A DNA stretch of 64,000 bases from IMG/VR virus record IMGVR_UViG_3300032050_000009, positions 62,001 to 126,000 of that record; one strand, given 5' to 3'. Below, piece after piece: positions 9,278-16,754 of the stretch. The notes beneath the pieces were generated by a model. That model ran no database searches. It was not told where the DNA came from and saw only the letters and a program-made list of their open reading frames with translations. Within the stretch, counting starts at the first letter, position 1. Each line of letters opens with the position of its first letter. The translations under genes were made by a program, and so were the position numbers. This DNA comes from a virus.

Positions 9278-9861
9278 ATTATAACTTTATTACTTTTTTT
9301 CAAATTATCTTCAGCCCAAAGGGGCTGAAGATTTGTATAATGACATAGTTTAAAAATTTCATCCTCAGTTTTTGCAATTGACAAAGGGGTTATATGGTCA
9401 ATATGGATATATTGACCAACTAACTCCCAACTCATACCCTCAGTAAATTTAGATTCTATGTATTCCTTTAAGAATTCAGGGGTACATCCTATAATTTCAA
9501 ATGTTTTTCCCTTTTTAAAAGATTTCTTTGATTTAAGAAATAGTTGTAATCTGGCTCTCATAATGACCTTCAGTCTATATATTATATCGGTCTTATAATT
9601 ATACATAGCCCATTCTTTCTGATAAGTTGGATTTTTCTCGAACCACTTTTTTTTAGACGTTTTAACCTTTTCTTTGTTTTTGTTAACATATTTTTGTTTT
9701 ATAAGGTTAATTTTTTGTTTGTTTTTTTTATTGTAAATTACTGATAATTCATTAGAACAAATTTTACACTCAGGTCTTTTTCCATCACGACTTTTTTTTC
9801 TGTTGTAAAACTCACAAACCTCTTTTTCAATACCACATTTACTACACACTTTTGTTTCCAT
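9274..9861 (-). CDS. HNH endonuclease
   Basis: A 195-residue minus-strand gene. The N-terminus holds two Cys pairs (CSKCG at 6-10 and CKIC at 32-35), a zinc-ribbon-like module. A Lys-rich middle follows. The C-terminus has the HNH core: HIDHITPLS around residues 153-161 (D155, H156), TNLQPLWAEDN around 176-186, and N191 in NLKKSNK. Such free-standing HNH proteins are usually homing or group I-like mobile endonucleases in T4-like phages. It overlaps an upstream 51-aa ribbon-helix-helix gene by 20 bases, suggesting coupled translation, and lies on the opposite strand to both flanking gene sets, consistent with an inserted mobile cassette. Confidence 0.9.
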   Translation of the reverse strand: METKVCSKCGIEKEVCEFYNRKKSRDGKRPECKICSNELSVIYNKKNKQKINLIKQKYVNKNKEKVKTSKKKWFEKNPTYQKEWAMYNYKTDIIYRLKVIMRARLQLFLKSKKSFKKGKTFEIIGCTPEFLKEYIESKFTEGMSWELVGQYIHIDHITPLSIAKTEDEIFKLCHYTNLQPLWAEDNLKKSNKVII

Positions 9862-9997
9862 AGTATTCTCTAAGTAACTTGTTTATCAAGGTTGACTTTT
9901 TAATTTTATCTTTAACCATTATATCAAATAGTTCTCGGTCTAAACTAATACCGAATTTAACTTTACAATCTTCTGTTTGTTTTTTTGGTCGTCCCAT
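9842..9997 (-). CDS. Small ribbon-helix-helix (CopG/Arc-like) DNA-binding protein, 51 aa
   Basis: Read on the minus strand from the ATG at 9997 to the TAG at 9842, this gives a 51-residue product starting MGRPKKQTEDCKVKFG. The body fits a ribbon-helix-helix fold: a short basic strand (KVKFGISLD), helix 1 (RELFDIMVKDKI), a turn with S/T (KKST) and helix 2 (LINKLLREYYG). Its 3' end overlaps the start of the HNH gene by 20 bases, so the two form an operon. It may repress the HNH gene or other phage promoters; the target is unknown. A promoter-like element lies 16 bases upstream. Confidence 0.7.
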   Translation of the reverse strand: MGRPKKQTEDCKVKFGISLDRELFDIMVKDKIKKSTLINKLLREYYGNKSV

Positions 9998-10012
9998 ATT
10001 ATATAAGTATTT

Positions 10013-10044
10013 CAAAAATATAAAAAAGTTTCACTATTACTAAA
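10013..10044 (-). promoter_or_regulatory. Bacteroidetes-type promoter for the RHH-HNH pair
   Basis: On the minus strand TTTAG, 19 bases, then TATTTTTG matches the Bacteroidetes vegetative promoter pattern (TTTG, 19-21 bases, TAnnTTTG), with one mismatch in the upstream box. It lies 16 bases before the ATG at 9997. This is pattern matching in AT-rich DNA, so moderate confidence. Confidence 0.4.
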
Positions 10045-10057
10045 GATTTGAAACAAC

Positions 10058-10096
10058 ATATTTATTATCGTCTATTTCTTAAATAGAAATATTTAT
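10058..10096 (+). promoter_or_regulatory. Two copies of the late-promoter-like octamer ATATTTAT
   Basis: ATATTTAT occurs at 10058-10065 and again at 10089-10096. The second copy ends 16 bases before the ATG at 10113. The same octamer, in gene orientation, precedes most structural genes of the window and is the likely core of the phage late promoter. Confidence 0.5.
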
Positions 10097-10112
10097 AAGA
10101 TAAAATAGATTG

Positions 10113-12224
10113 ATGGAATTCTTAATTAAGAAAAATGCAACTCTCCCACTTTTAAAGTTACAGGTAGTTAAGGACGGTAGAAGTGACTACAATAATTTTA
10201 TGAAACTTATTGAAGTTTCATCAATCTATTTTTCTATGACGGACCTTGAGACGGGAATTCCAAAAATAATGTCTCGTCCTGCAGGTTTTGTTGAAAAAAC
10301 TTTTGATGACCCAAATGCAGAAACTGAGTATTATCTATACTACCAATTCACTTCTACCGACACCAATATGGAAGGTAGGTTTGAGGGCCAGTTCATGCTT
10401 AGAAACTCTGAAGGAGTTTTGATTCTACCAATTAGAGAAAAATTATATATTTCAGTTCAGGAATCATTTATTGCTAATGATTTAAATTATGAAAGTTGTT
10501 ATGTTTCAGAATTTCCATGTTGTATTGAATCACCTATTGAACCTATTTGTCCTCCGTGTCCTACTTTACCTCCTCCATCATCAACACCACAACCTACACC
10601 ATCGGTAACTCCTAATTATTGTAAAATATTTCCATCCGAAGAGCAAGATATATCAATATTTGACGACTCTGAGGCCTCAGTATATCCCGTTACATTTTTA
10701 GTTTATGGTATAACTAATGCCATAGATAGTATAAGTTTAACTTTAAATGGATATAGTCATACTTATGTTGGCGATGTTGGTATGATATTATTATCACCGG
10801 ATGGTTTAAGATATTCTATAATAACAGGGAGGAAAGGGTCTGTTTATGGTATAGATAACGGAACTGTCACGTTAAGCACATTGTCAAATACTTTATGGGA
10901 CGGACACTCAACCGGAAATTTTATAAATGACCCTTATGTTTATGAAACAGTTTTATTTGGTTCCCCATGTCCATATCAGTTTATCCAAGGTCAGTCTACT
11001 TTGGACTTGAGTGTTTTTATAACTGAGACTCCAGCTGAATATGCAAATGGTTTATGGACTTTATATATTCAAGATTTCGCTCCTGAAGACGAAGGTTTTC
11101 TACAGTCAGCGACCTTGACCATATGTGACTCTGGAATTCCAAGAACACCAACACCCACACCGACTCTAACCCGTACCCCAACATTAACTCCTGGGTTGGT
11201 TATAAAAATGAATTTATTTGGATTAATAAGTCCTGGTTCAGTTAATATAGAATATTATTTGGTTATAGATAAGCCATTTTTTGATGATATAATATTAGAA
11301 TTTACTCATGTCTTATTATCGTCAGGTGGTGAAATAGAGATTACATCTCAAATAGAAATAGATAAAGAGAAAACATCAAATGTATTAACATTAACATTAG
11401 ACTATGATTTTGAGTCACTTAGCGGAACCAGTTATTTTAAAAATGTTAATATTATACCTGCCGAATATTCTAACAAATTCATAGTTACTGAGATTGTAGA
11501 ATTCAATTATCCGACACCTACACCGACACCTACCCCAACTCCAACACCTCAATGTAACTTATATTTGGCGACTGATTTTGATTTTGATTATGTTCTTATT
11601 ACTGAGGACTTCCAAAATTTAGTATTAGAAGAAACCTGTAATTTAATTAACATAAACGCAATTTATTATGAAGTTTTAGGTGGCATTTTATTTACGTATA
11701 CCGTAACTTCATCATATCCGGTCGATACCGACGTTGAGGTATCGTTCCAAAACATTATTGGTTATGGATACGAATCTGTACAGTTATTTAATTTGTCACT
11801 TGTGATTTCAGCAGGAACTCAATCGGCTCAAACTTTATTCTACGATTTTACAACTCCATATTCAAGTTATTATGGGGTATCGGCGTTTTACGAGGTTGGA
11901 ACTTCGGTGACGGGATATACTTCATATGGTTACAGTGTTTATACAAATTATAGTTTTGTACCTCCGATTAATAACCCGGTTATCCCTCCTGCTCCGACAG
12001 ACTTAATTCCAACTTCTTTACCTCCAACTCCTACACCGACTAATACTCAAACATCAACTAATACACCAACCCCAAGTGTTACGAATACTAATACTCCAAC
12101 TACTAGTGAAACCCCAACTCCAACCCCTACCCCTACATCAACACCTCCGGTACCACCTTTGACAATAATAGATACATTGACAGACCCTAATGGAGAAAAT
12201 CTAAAAGGTGTTATTGTAATTTAA
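10113..12224 (+). CDS. Multidomain adhesin/fibre protein with a P-domain and Pro/Thr linkers
   Basis: 703 residues from the ATG at 10113 (a TTG at 10110 would add one residue). The layout is beads on a string. Residues 1-146 form an N-terminal beta-rich domain, probably the virion anchor. A Pro/Thr linker follows at ~147-168. Residues ~170-343 resemble the proprotein-convertase P-domain: GDVGMILLSPDG, a long beta region, then LWTLYIQDFAPEDEGFL and ATLTICD. A second linker is at ~344-360, an Ig-like domain at ~361-466, a linker at ~467-480, another beta domain, and a long linker at ~633-683. P-domains normally follow a subtilisin catalytic domain; none is present here. Likely a surface-binding fibre decorated by flexible linkers. 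Confidence 0.65.
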   Translation: MEFLIKKNATLPLLKLQVVKDGRSDYNNFMKLIEVSSIYFSMTDLETGIPKIMSRPAGFVEKTFDDPNAETEYYLYYQFTSTDTNMEGRFEGQFMLRNSEGVLILPIREKLYISVQESFIANDLNYESCYVSEFPCCIESPIEPICPPCPTLPPPSSTPQPTPSVTPNYCKIFPSEEQDISIFDDSEASVYPVTFLVYGITNAIDSISLTLNGYSHTYVGDVGMILLSPDGLRYSIITGRKGSVYGIDNGTVTLSTLSNTLWDGHSTGNFINDPYVYETVLFGSPCPYQFIQGQSTLDLSVFITETPAEYANGLWTLYIQDFAPEDEGFLQSATLTICDSGIPRTPTPTPTLTRTPTLTPGLVIKMNLFGLISPGSVNIEYYLVIDKPFFDDIILEFTHVLLSSGGEIEITSQIEIDKEKTSNVLTLTLDYDFESLSGTSYFKNVNIIPAEYSNKFIVTEIVEFNYPTPTPTPTPTPTPQCNLYLATDFDFDYVLITEDFQNLVLEETCNLININAIYYEVLGGILFTYTVTSSYPVDTDVEVSFQNIIGYGYESVQLFNLSLVISAGTQSAQTLFYDFTTPYSSYYGVSAFYEVGTSVTGYTSYGYSVYTNYSFVPPINNPVIPPAPTDLIPTSLPPTPTPTNTQTSTNTPTPSVTNTNTPTTSETPTPTPTPTSTPPVPPLTIIDTLTDPNGENLKGVIVI
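11143..11190 (+). repeat. Pro/Thr codon repeat linker (after P-domain)
   Basis: A run of near-identical ACN CCN codon pairs encodes alternating Thr-Pro between the P-domain and the next Ig-like domain. Similar tracts occur at 11511-11550 and 12010-12160 in the same gene. Such tracts can expand or recombine by slippage. Confidence 0.75.
11511..11550 (+). repeat. Pro/Thr codon repeat linker
   Basis: An almost pure (CCN ACN)n tract encodes about thirteen alternating Pro and Thr residues, joining two beta-rich domains of the fibre protein. Confidence 0.8.
12010..12160 (+). repeat. Long Pro/Thr/Ser/Asn-rich repeat linker
   Basis: About fifty residues of imperfect TPTP, TNTP and STPP units near the C-terminus of the fibre protein. 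Base usage is biased to A and C on the coding strand, unlike the rest of the gene. Confidence 0.75.
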
Positions 12225-12245
12225 AAAATTAAAAAAAAATAAAAG

Positions 12246-12253
12246 ATATTTAT
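12246..12253 (+). promoter_or_regulatory. Late-promoter-like octamer ATATTTAT
   Basis: The octamer is followed by AAATAAAA and ends 13 bases before the ATG at 12267. The same extended form (GATATTTATAAATAAAA) recurs before 46235 and, nearly identical, before 30217. Confidence 0.5.
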
Positions 12254-12266
12254 AAATAAAATTAAA

Positions 12267-15200
12267 ATGGCGAATATTAAGATATCTCAATTAGTTTTGG
12301 CAACACCAGGTCCTGAGAGTATTTTTCCTTTCACAGATAATGGTGCTACATATAAAGGATACGTTTCGGGACTAACCACTAACTATATTGAGGTTACTAA
12401 AAATGAACTTGAATCTTTAATTCAAACATCAAGTTTAATTCCTGGTTATTTCTATATAATAAGTGGGGTTGATTTTGACCTATATGGTGGAACAACAATA
12501 ATTTTAGAGTCAGTTTCCCCAAATAAATTATCTGAGAAAGGTGTTGGTTTATTTTATAATCCAAAATATGACCAAACTATCGACGGATATGGAATTTGGA
12601 CGAGACACATGACTCCTACATTCGATAGTATTAGTGGAGGGATATTTACACCAAATGAAACTGTTACATGTGATTTGGGTGGAACTGGAACTTATATATC
12701 TGATGAATTAATAGAATGGGTAAATGGGGATTGGAGTGGTGCGACCTCAATTACTGGAAACACAAGTGGTGTTATTGCAACTATTAGTCGTTCATTGACT
12801 CCTGAATATGTATTTGGTGATGAAAATTCCAGCTCGGCTATATGGGGAGGATTTTTATGGGTAAATCAAGGTGGTGATATTTCTAATGAGTCCGTTGGAA
12901 TTGGTGATGGTTCATCGATATACAGCGGATTTACCGAAAATAGACCAATATTTCCATCAACATTGTCAATAGACACTGGTATAGAACAATTTTTAGATAA
13001 TGGAAGTGGTCAATTAGTCGGAAATGGTGGAGGTACAGGGACCACAAATTATGATACCGGTGAATGGTCTTTAGAGACTACAGGTTCTGTAAGTTCTGGT
13101 TATAGTATAACCGCATCATATATGGCATCGACCGTTGGTGTTTCATTAAATAAGTATGAATTAAGTTCTACGTGGTCTCCCATTCCGTTTAATGATTTTA
13201 ACTATAATTTAGTTGCCGACGAAATAATTTATGATTACGAAAAAGATAAAATAATTTACAGAAGAGATGGATTTGGAAATGAAGTTTCTTGTACGTATCA
13301 AAGTATAAAACAATTTGAAATAGACAATTATGGTAATCCAATTAAGGATTTTCAGTGGGGTAATAATCAAACAAATTGGGGTAATTCTACAGGGTTATTT
13401 TTATTTAATGATGTTCCTGATTTAGGAAGTGATATTTTGTATGGAGGTAACGATTTATTCGATACTGGTAACATTTTAAATACTGAATTATTCACCCAAA
13501 TACCTTACACCCACACTCAAATGGTTGACCCACCTGTTCACAGTAATCAAGAAACTTCTCCATTTTATTTTACTTTAAACGGAATTGTTTTATCTGGCGA
13601 TTCTTATTTCGGGGCAGCGTCAAGTTATTTTACAAATCTTTATCCCGGATTATTTGTTATGATGGCTACAAATACTTCTGTAGATGAGTTTTACATTAAT
13701 GGTTCACTTGGTACAGATTGTGATTCTGTTTTAGATTCTTATCAACAAACCTACACAGGATTCTCTGAAACTTATACCGCGTTTGTTAAAAGATATTTTA
13801 ATAACACAAATAATGAACCATCAAACAACCATATTATAATTGTTAATAGTGATGGTACGGGAATAAATCATGATTATAGTAGCGGAGGATGTGATAGTGA
13901 TTTTGACCAAATATCGGGTTTAACGGCATCTAGTGTAACCAAAATTTATTATTTACTGATGTCATTATCACCCATAGATAAGATAAGTGACAATGAGATT
14001 GATAATATCGTAAGTATTTTTCTATCACTTGTTGATGGGTATTTTATCGAGGAATCTAAATTTAATATAGACACTCAATATACTAATATTACTGGTTTAT
14101 TTAATAATAGTCAAACCACAACTAAATACGGTATAATGGGTAATAAAATAACAGACAGTTATCTTGATTGCTTAAATTTCCAAGGAGGGTTTATTTGGGA
14201 TAATAATTTAACTCAAAGTAGTGTTTTCTCTGAAAACTATTTCGCACCAACTAGAAACTCAAATTTTTCCTACAATAATGTTATCTCAGAAACAATATTT
14301 TCAGATAATATATTTAGTCCTAGGTCTGAATTTCAAAATTGTGAAATATCAAACTCGGTAATAAATAGTAATATACTTGGAGGTTATAACACAAATAATA
14401 CTTATATTGCGGACAGTGAAATATTTTTAAGTGTTGTTTATAACAATCAATTTCACAATACTAATATTAATAAAATAAATTTGAAATTTGGTTCTGAGTT
14501 TTCTAATAATATAACTGACAACTCTAATATTGGTTCAAATAATATAATTACAGATAGTTTGTTAAATGATAATATATTTATTTCAACTAGTATTGAAGGT
14601 AATGAAATCATAGATGATTCATCCATAGAATTTAATAATTTATCAATTTCAAATATTGCATTTAATACAATACATAATTCATCGATATCCAATAACACAT
14701 TAATTAATAATGGAAATATTTTATATAACACATTAAGTCAAATTTCAATTATTGATTATAATTACTTATCGGCAAATACTTTTGTACAAAATAACACTTT
14801 AAGTCAGAATTCATCGATAGAATATAATTCAGGATTCACTAATTCTTATATTGAATATAATAATCTTTCATTAAGTTATTTATCAGGAAACACGTTAGAT
14901 GATAGTTCTTTTATTTCCGAAAACGAGATAACCCAAACATCTGAAATATCAATTAATACTATTTTATCATCATCTTTTATTAGTAATAATATAGTAAAAA
15001 ATCAGTCAAATATAATTGATAATACTCAAAATGGTGGTTCAGAATTAAGATTAAATGACCTAAACAATAGTTTTATTTATAATAATACTCTTAGTGCCAG
15101 TACAATTAATCAAAATTATTTAAATTCATTTTCTGAAATACTATACGGTGTTTTAAATAATTCAACATTTGAAAATAATTTACTAAAATATTCGTCACTT

Positions 15201-15701
15201 GATTTATCGTCAATATGTTTAATGGATAATAAAAATATATCTAAAACAAATTTTGTTGATTCAAATATAAATGATATTTCAGAAAATTCAGTGGTAATTT
15301 ACGACTCTTACTCTAAACAAGTGTTCACAAATTCAACTGGAGGAACTAGGATAAGTTATTATGATGGTACTGATACATTAATCATTGGTAATATAAATGA
15401 TTCGGTGGTACCGACTTTAAATATTACGGGATGGACCGCAGTTAGTTCTTATGATATTGATGTTTACGTTAATATTACATTGGATGGAGGAAATTCAGTA
15501 ACTGAACGAGGGGTGGTATGGGACACTTCTCCATATCCAACTATTTCTAATAATGTTGTTGTAGAAGGGGGAACGGGTATTGGTTCTTACACCACTAACT
15601 TAACCGGACTAACTTCAGGCTCAACAATATACTTCAGAGGATACGCCGTTAACTCAAGTGGAACCGGATACACATGTCAAGATTCATATGATACACCTTA
15701 A
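12267..15701 (+). CDS. Large tail fibre/adhesin with beta-helix repeats and C-terminal FN3-like domain
   Basis: 1144 residues. The N-terminus (ANIKISQLVLATPGPESIF, then DNGATYKGYVSGL) is the standard opening of phage fibre proteins that attach to the baseplate. Residues ~50-600 are beta-rich and Gly/Ser-rich. Residues ~610-1015 are an Asn/Ser/Ile-rich imperfect repeat of short strands and N-N turns, as in right-handed parallel beta-helix adhesins. The last ~110 residues form an FN3-like domain with ERGVVWDTSPYPTIS and YFRGYAVNSSGTGY, phrases common in Bacteroidetes surface proteins. Likely role: receptor binding, perhaps with depolymerase activity in the helix, though no catalytic motif is visible. 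A late-promoter-like octamer lies 13 bases upstream. Good evidence for an adhesin; the receptor is unknown. Confidence 0.75.
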   Translation: MANIKISQLVLATPGPESIFPFTDNGATYKGYVSGLTTNYIEVTKNELESLIQTSSLIPGYFYIISGVDFDLYGGTTIILESVSPNKLSEKGVGLFYNPKYDQTIDGYGIWTRHMTPTFDSISGGIFTPNETVTCDLGGTGTYISDELIEWVNGDWSGATSITGNTSGVIATISRSLTPEYVFGDENSSSAIWGGFLWVNQGGDISNESVGIGDGSSIYSGFTENRPIFPSTLSIDTGIEQFLDNGSGQLVGNGGGTGTTNYDTGEWSLETTGSVSSGYSITASYMASTVGVSLNKYELSSTWSPIPFNDFNYNLVADEIIYDYEKDKIIYRRDGFGNEVSCTYQSIKQFEIDNYGNPIKDFQWGNNQTNWGNSTGLFLFNDVPDLGSDILYGGNDLFDTGNILNTELFTQIPYTHTQMVDPPVHSNQETSPFYFTLNGIVLSGDSYFGAASSYFTNLYPGLFVMMATNTSVDEFYINGSLGTDCDSVLDSYQQTYTGFSETYTAFVKRYFNNTNNEPSNNHIIIVNSDGTGINHDYSSGGCDSDFDQISGLTASSVTKIYYLLMSLSPIDKISDNEIDNIVSIFLSLVDGYFIEESKFNIDTQYTNITGLFNNSQTTTKYGIMGNKITDSYLDCLNFQGGFIWDNNLTQSSVFSENYFAPTRNSNFSYNNVISETIFSDNIFSPRSEFQNCEISNSVINSNILGGYNTNNTYIADSEIFLSVVYNNQFHNTNINKINLKFGSEFSNNITDNSNIGSNNIITDSLLNDNIFISTSIEGNEIIDDSSIEFNNLSISNIAFNTIHNSSISNNTLINNGNILYNTLSQISIIDYNYLSANTFVQNNTLSQNSSIEYNSGFTNSYIEYNNLSLSYLSGNTLDDSSFISENEITQTSEISINTILSSSFISNNIVKNQSNIIDNTQNGGSELRLNDLNNSFIYNNTLSASTINQNYLNSFSEILYGVLNNSTFENNLLKYSSLDLSSICLMDNKNISKTNFVDSNINDISENSVVIYDSYSKQVFTNSTGGTRISYYDGTDTLIIGNINDSVVPTLNITGWTAVSSYDIDVYVNITLDGGNSVTERGVVWDTSPYPTISNNVVVEGGTGIGSYTTNLTGLTSGSTIYFRGYAVNSSGTGYTCQDSYDTP
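14100..15300 (+). repeat. Degenerate repeat encoding beta-helix rungs
   Basis: Very AT-rich sequence coding for recurrent S-x-I-x-x-N-x-L-type units with many AAT and TCA/TCT codons, inside the fibre gene. The units are divergent at DNA level, so I infer a protein-level repeat rather than recent tandem duplication. Confidence 0.55.
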
Positions 15702-15714
15702 ATAAAATAAAAAA

Positions 15715-15990
15715 ATGAGACCAAATAGAAGAAATACTCAAAATCAAAGCGAAGGTTTAATAATCTCTTTACCAACTGAGGTTGTTGTTAGAGAAATACC
15801 TGCAGTTCAAATTAAAACCTCAACAATTGAAGTTCTTTCTGTAGAAGACCTATCAAAACAAAGAAAAATTGTTGCCAATACAAAAGAACTTGGTCCAGTT
15901 ACCCTTTGGGAAAATCAAATGTATGATAGAATAGGTCAATGGACTGATGTTGACATTGAAACAAGATTAATTGAATTATTTTTAAAGTAA
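15715..15990 (+). CDS. Hypothetical protein (91 aa)
   Basis: A 91-residue, mainly charged protein beginning MRPNRRNTQNQSEGLI and ending WTDVDIETRLIELFLK. The middle (EVVVREIPAVQIKTSTIEVL) looks like beta strands and the end like a helix. No known family is recognised. Its stop overlaps the ATG of the protease gene (TAATG at 15988-15992), so the two are translationally coupled and may act together, for instance as inhibitor, scaffold or adaptor of the protease; that is inference from position only. Confidence 0.6.
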   Translation: MRPNRRNTQNQSEGLIISLPTEVVVREIPAVQIKTSTIEVLSVEDLSKQRKIVANTKELGPVTLWENQMYDRIGQWTDVDIETRLIELFLK

Positions 15991-16673
15991 TGGAAACAGA
16001 AAATACCGAAATAACTTATAAATTAGGGAGACAATATATTCCTGATGAGAGAGACCAAAACTATCTCATATCAACTCATTTGTTAAAAAGAACAAATAGA
16101 ACTAGAATTACCAGTCGTTATTGGGATGACACAATTTGGTGGGGAGACCAAGGCAATACACCTCAGTGTGTAGGATATGCATGGTCTCACTGGCTAAGTG
16201 ATGGTCCTGTATATCATAGAGGAATCGCTCCAAAAATACAACCAAACATTATTTATGAAAACGCTCAAAGATTGGATATTTGGCCCGGAGAAAACTATGA
16301 TGGAACCTCAGTAAGAGGAGGTGCAAAATTCCTACAAAATCAAAAATTAATCTCAAGGTATTATTGGGGGTTTAATTTAAAAACACTAATTGATTCTGTA
16401 TTAAATTTGGGACCAGTTGTTGTTGGTACTAATTGGTATTATGGTATGTTTTTTCCAAATTCTTCAGGGGTTATTAGAGCAACAGGACCATTAGCTGGAG
16501 GTCATGCTTATGTGATAAACGGAATTGCAACAACTTCACAAATGTTCAGAATTAAAAATAGTTGGGGTAAGGGATGGGGTCAAGGAGGTCATGCCTATAT
16601 AAGTTTCACAGATATGAATAGACTTATAATGGAACAAGGTGAAATTTGTTTGGCGACAGAGATAAGAACTTAA
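15990..16673 (+). CDS. Papain-family (C1A) cysteine protease
   Basis: 227 residues with the complete papain catalytic set in order: oxyanion Gln54 and nucleophile Cys60 in GDQGNTPQCVGYAWSHW, His172 in LAGGHAYVINGI, and Asn190 in FRIKNSWGKGWGQGGHAYI. The segment NIIYENAQRLD plus GTSVRGGAKFL, and LGPVVVGTNWY, match the C1A substrate-cleft strands. There is no signal peptide and no inhibitory propeptide; only ~48 residues precede the active-site region, so it could be active on synthesis. It follows two adhesin genes and is coupled to a 91-aa gene, suggesting a virion or fibre role: processing of structural proteins or cleavage of host surface protein. The family call is strong; the substrate is unknown. 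Confidence 0.9.
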   Translation: METENTEITYKLGRQYIPDERDQNYLISTHLLKRTNRTRITSRYWDDTIWWGDQGNTPQCVGYAWSHWLSDGPVYHRGIAPKIQPNIIYENAQRLDIWPGENYDGTSVRGGAKFLQNQKLISRYYWGFNLKTLIDSVLNLGPVVVGTNWYYGMFFPNSSGVIRATGPLAGGHAYVINGIATTSQMFRIKNSWGKGWGQGGHAYISFTDMNRLIMEQGEICLATEIRT

Positions 16674-16691
16674 TTGATTTAGTGGGTTTTA

Positions 16692-16730
16692 ATATTTATA
16701 ATTGATACAAAGGTAAATGTCGTAATTTCG
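16692..16730 (+). promoter_or_regulatory. Putative promoter region of the DNA polymerase gene
   Basis: An ATATTTAT octamer (16692-16699) overlaps a possible Bacteroidetes-type pair: TTG at 16702-16704, 18 bases, then TAATTTCG (16723-16730, one mismatch to TAnnTTTG). The ATG is 24 bases after the second box. Either or both could drive gene 43; not resolvable by eye. Confidence 0.35.
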
Positions 16731-16754
16731 CGGCAGCCAATAAACCAATCAATT

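Noticed and set aside
11143-12160. Repetitive tract resembling a CRISPR array
   Set aside because: The repeats are short in-frame Pro/Thr codon runs inside a protein, with no constant-length repeats or spacers.
16672-16754. Inverted repeat AATTGATT...AATCAATT around the gp43 start as an autoregulatory operator
   Set aside because: The arms are ~67 bases apart, separated by a likely transcription start, and the extra pairing needs a bulge; no compact hairpin over the start codon as in T4.
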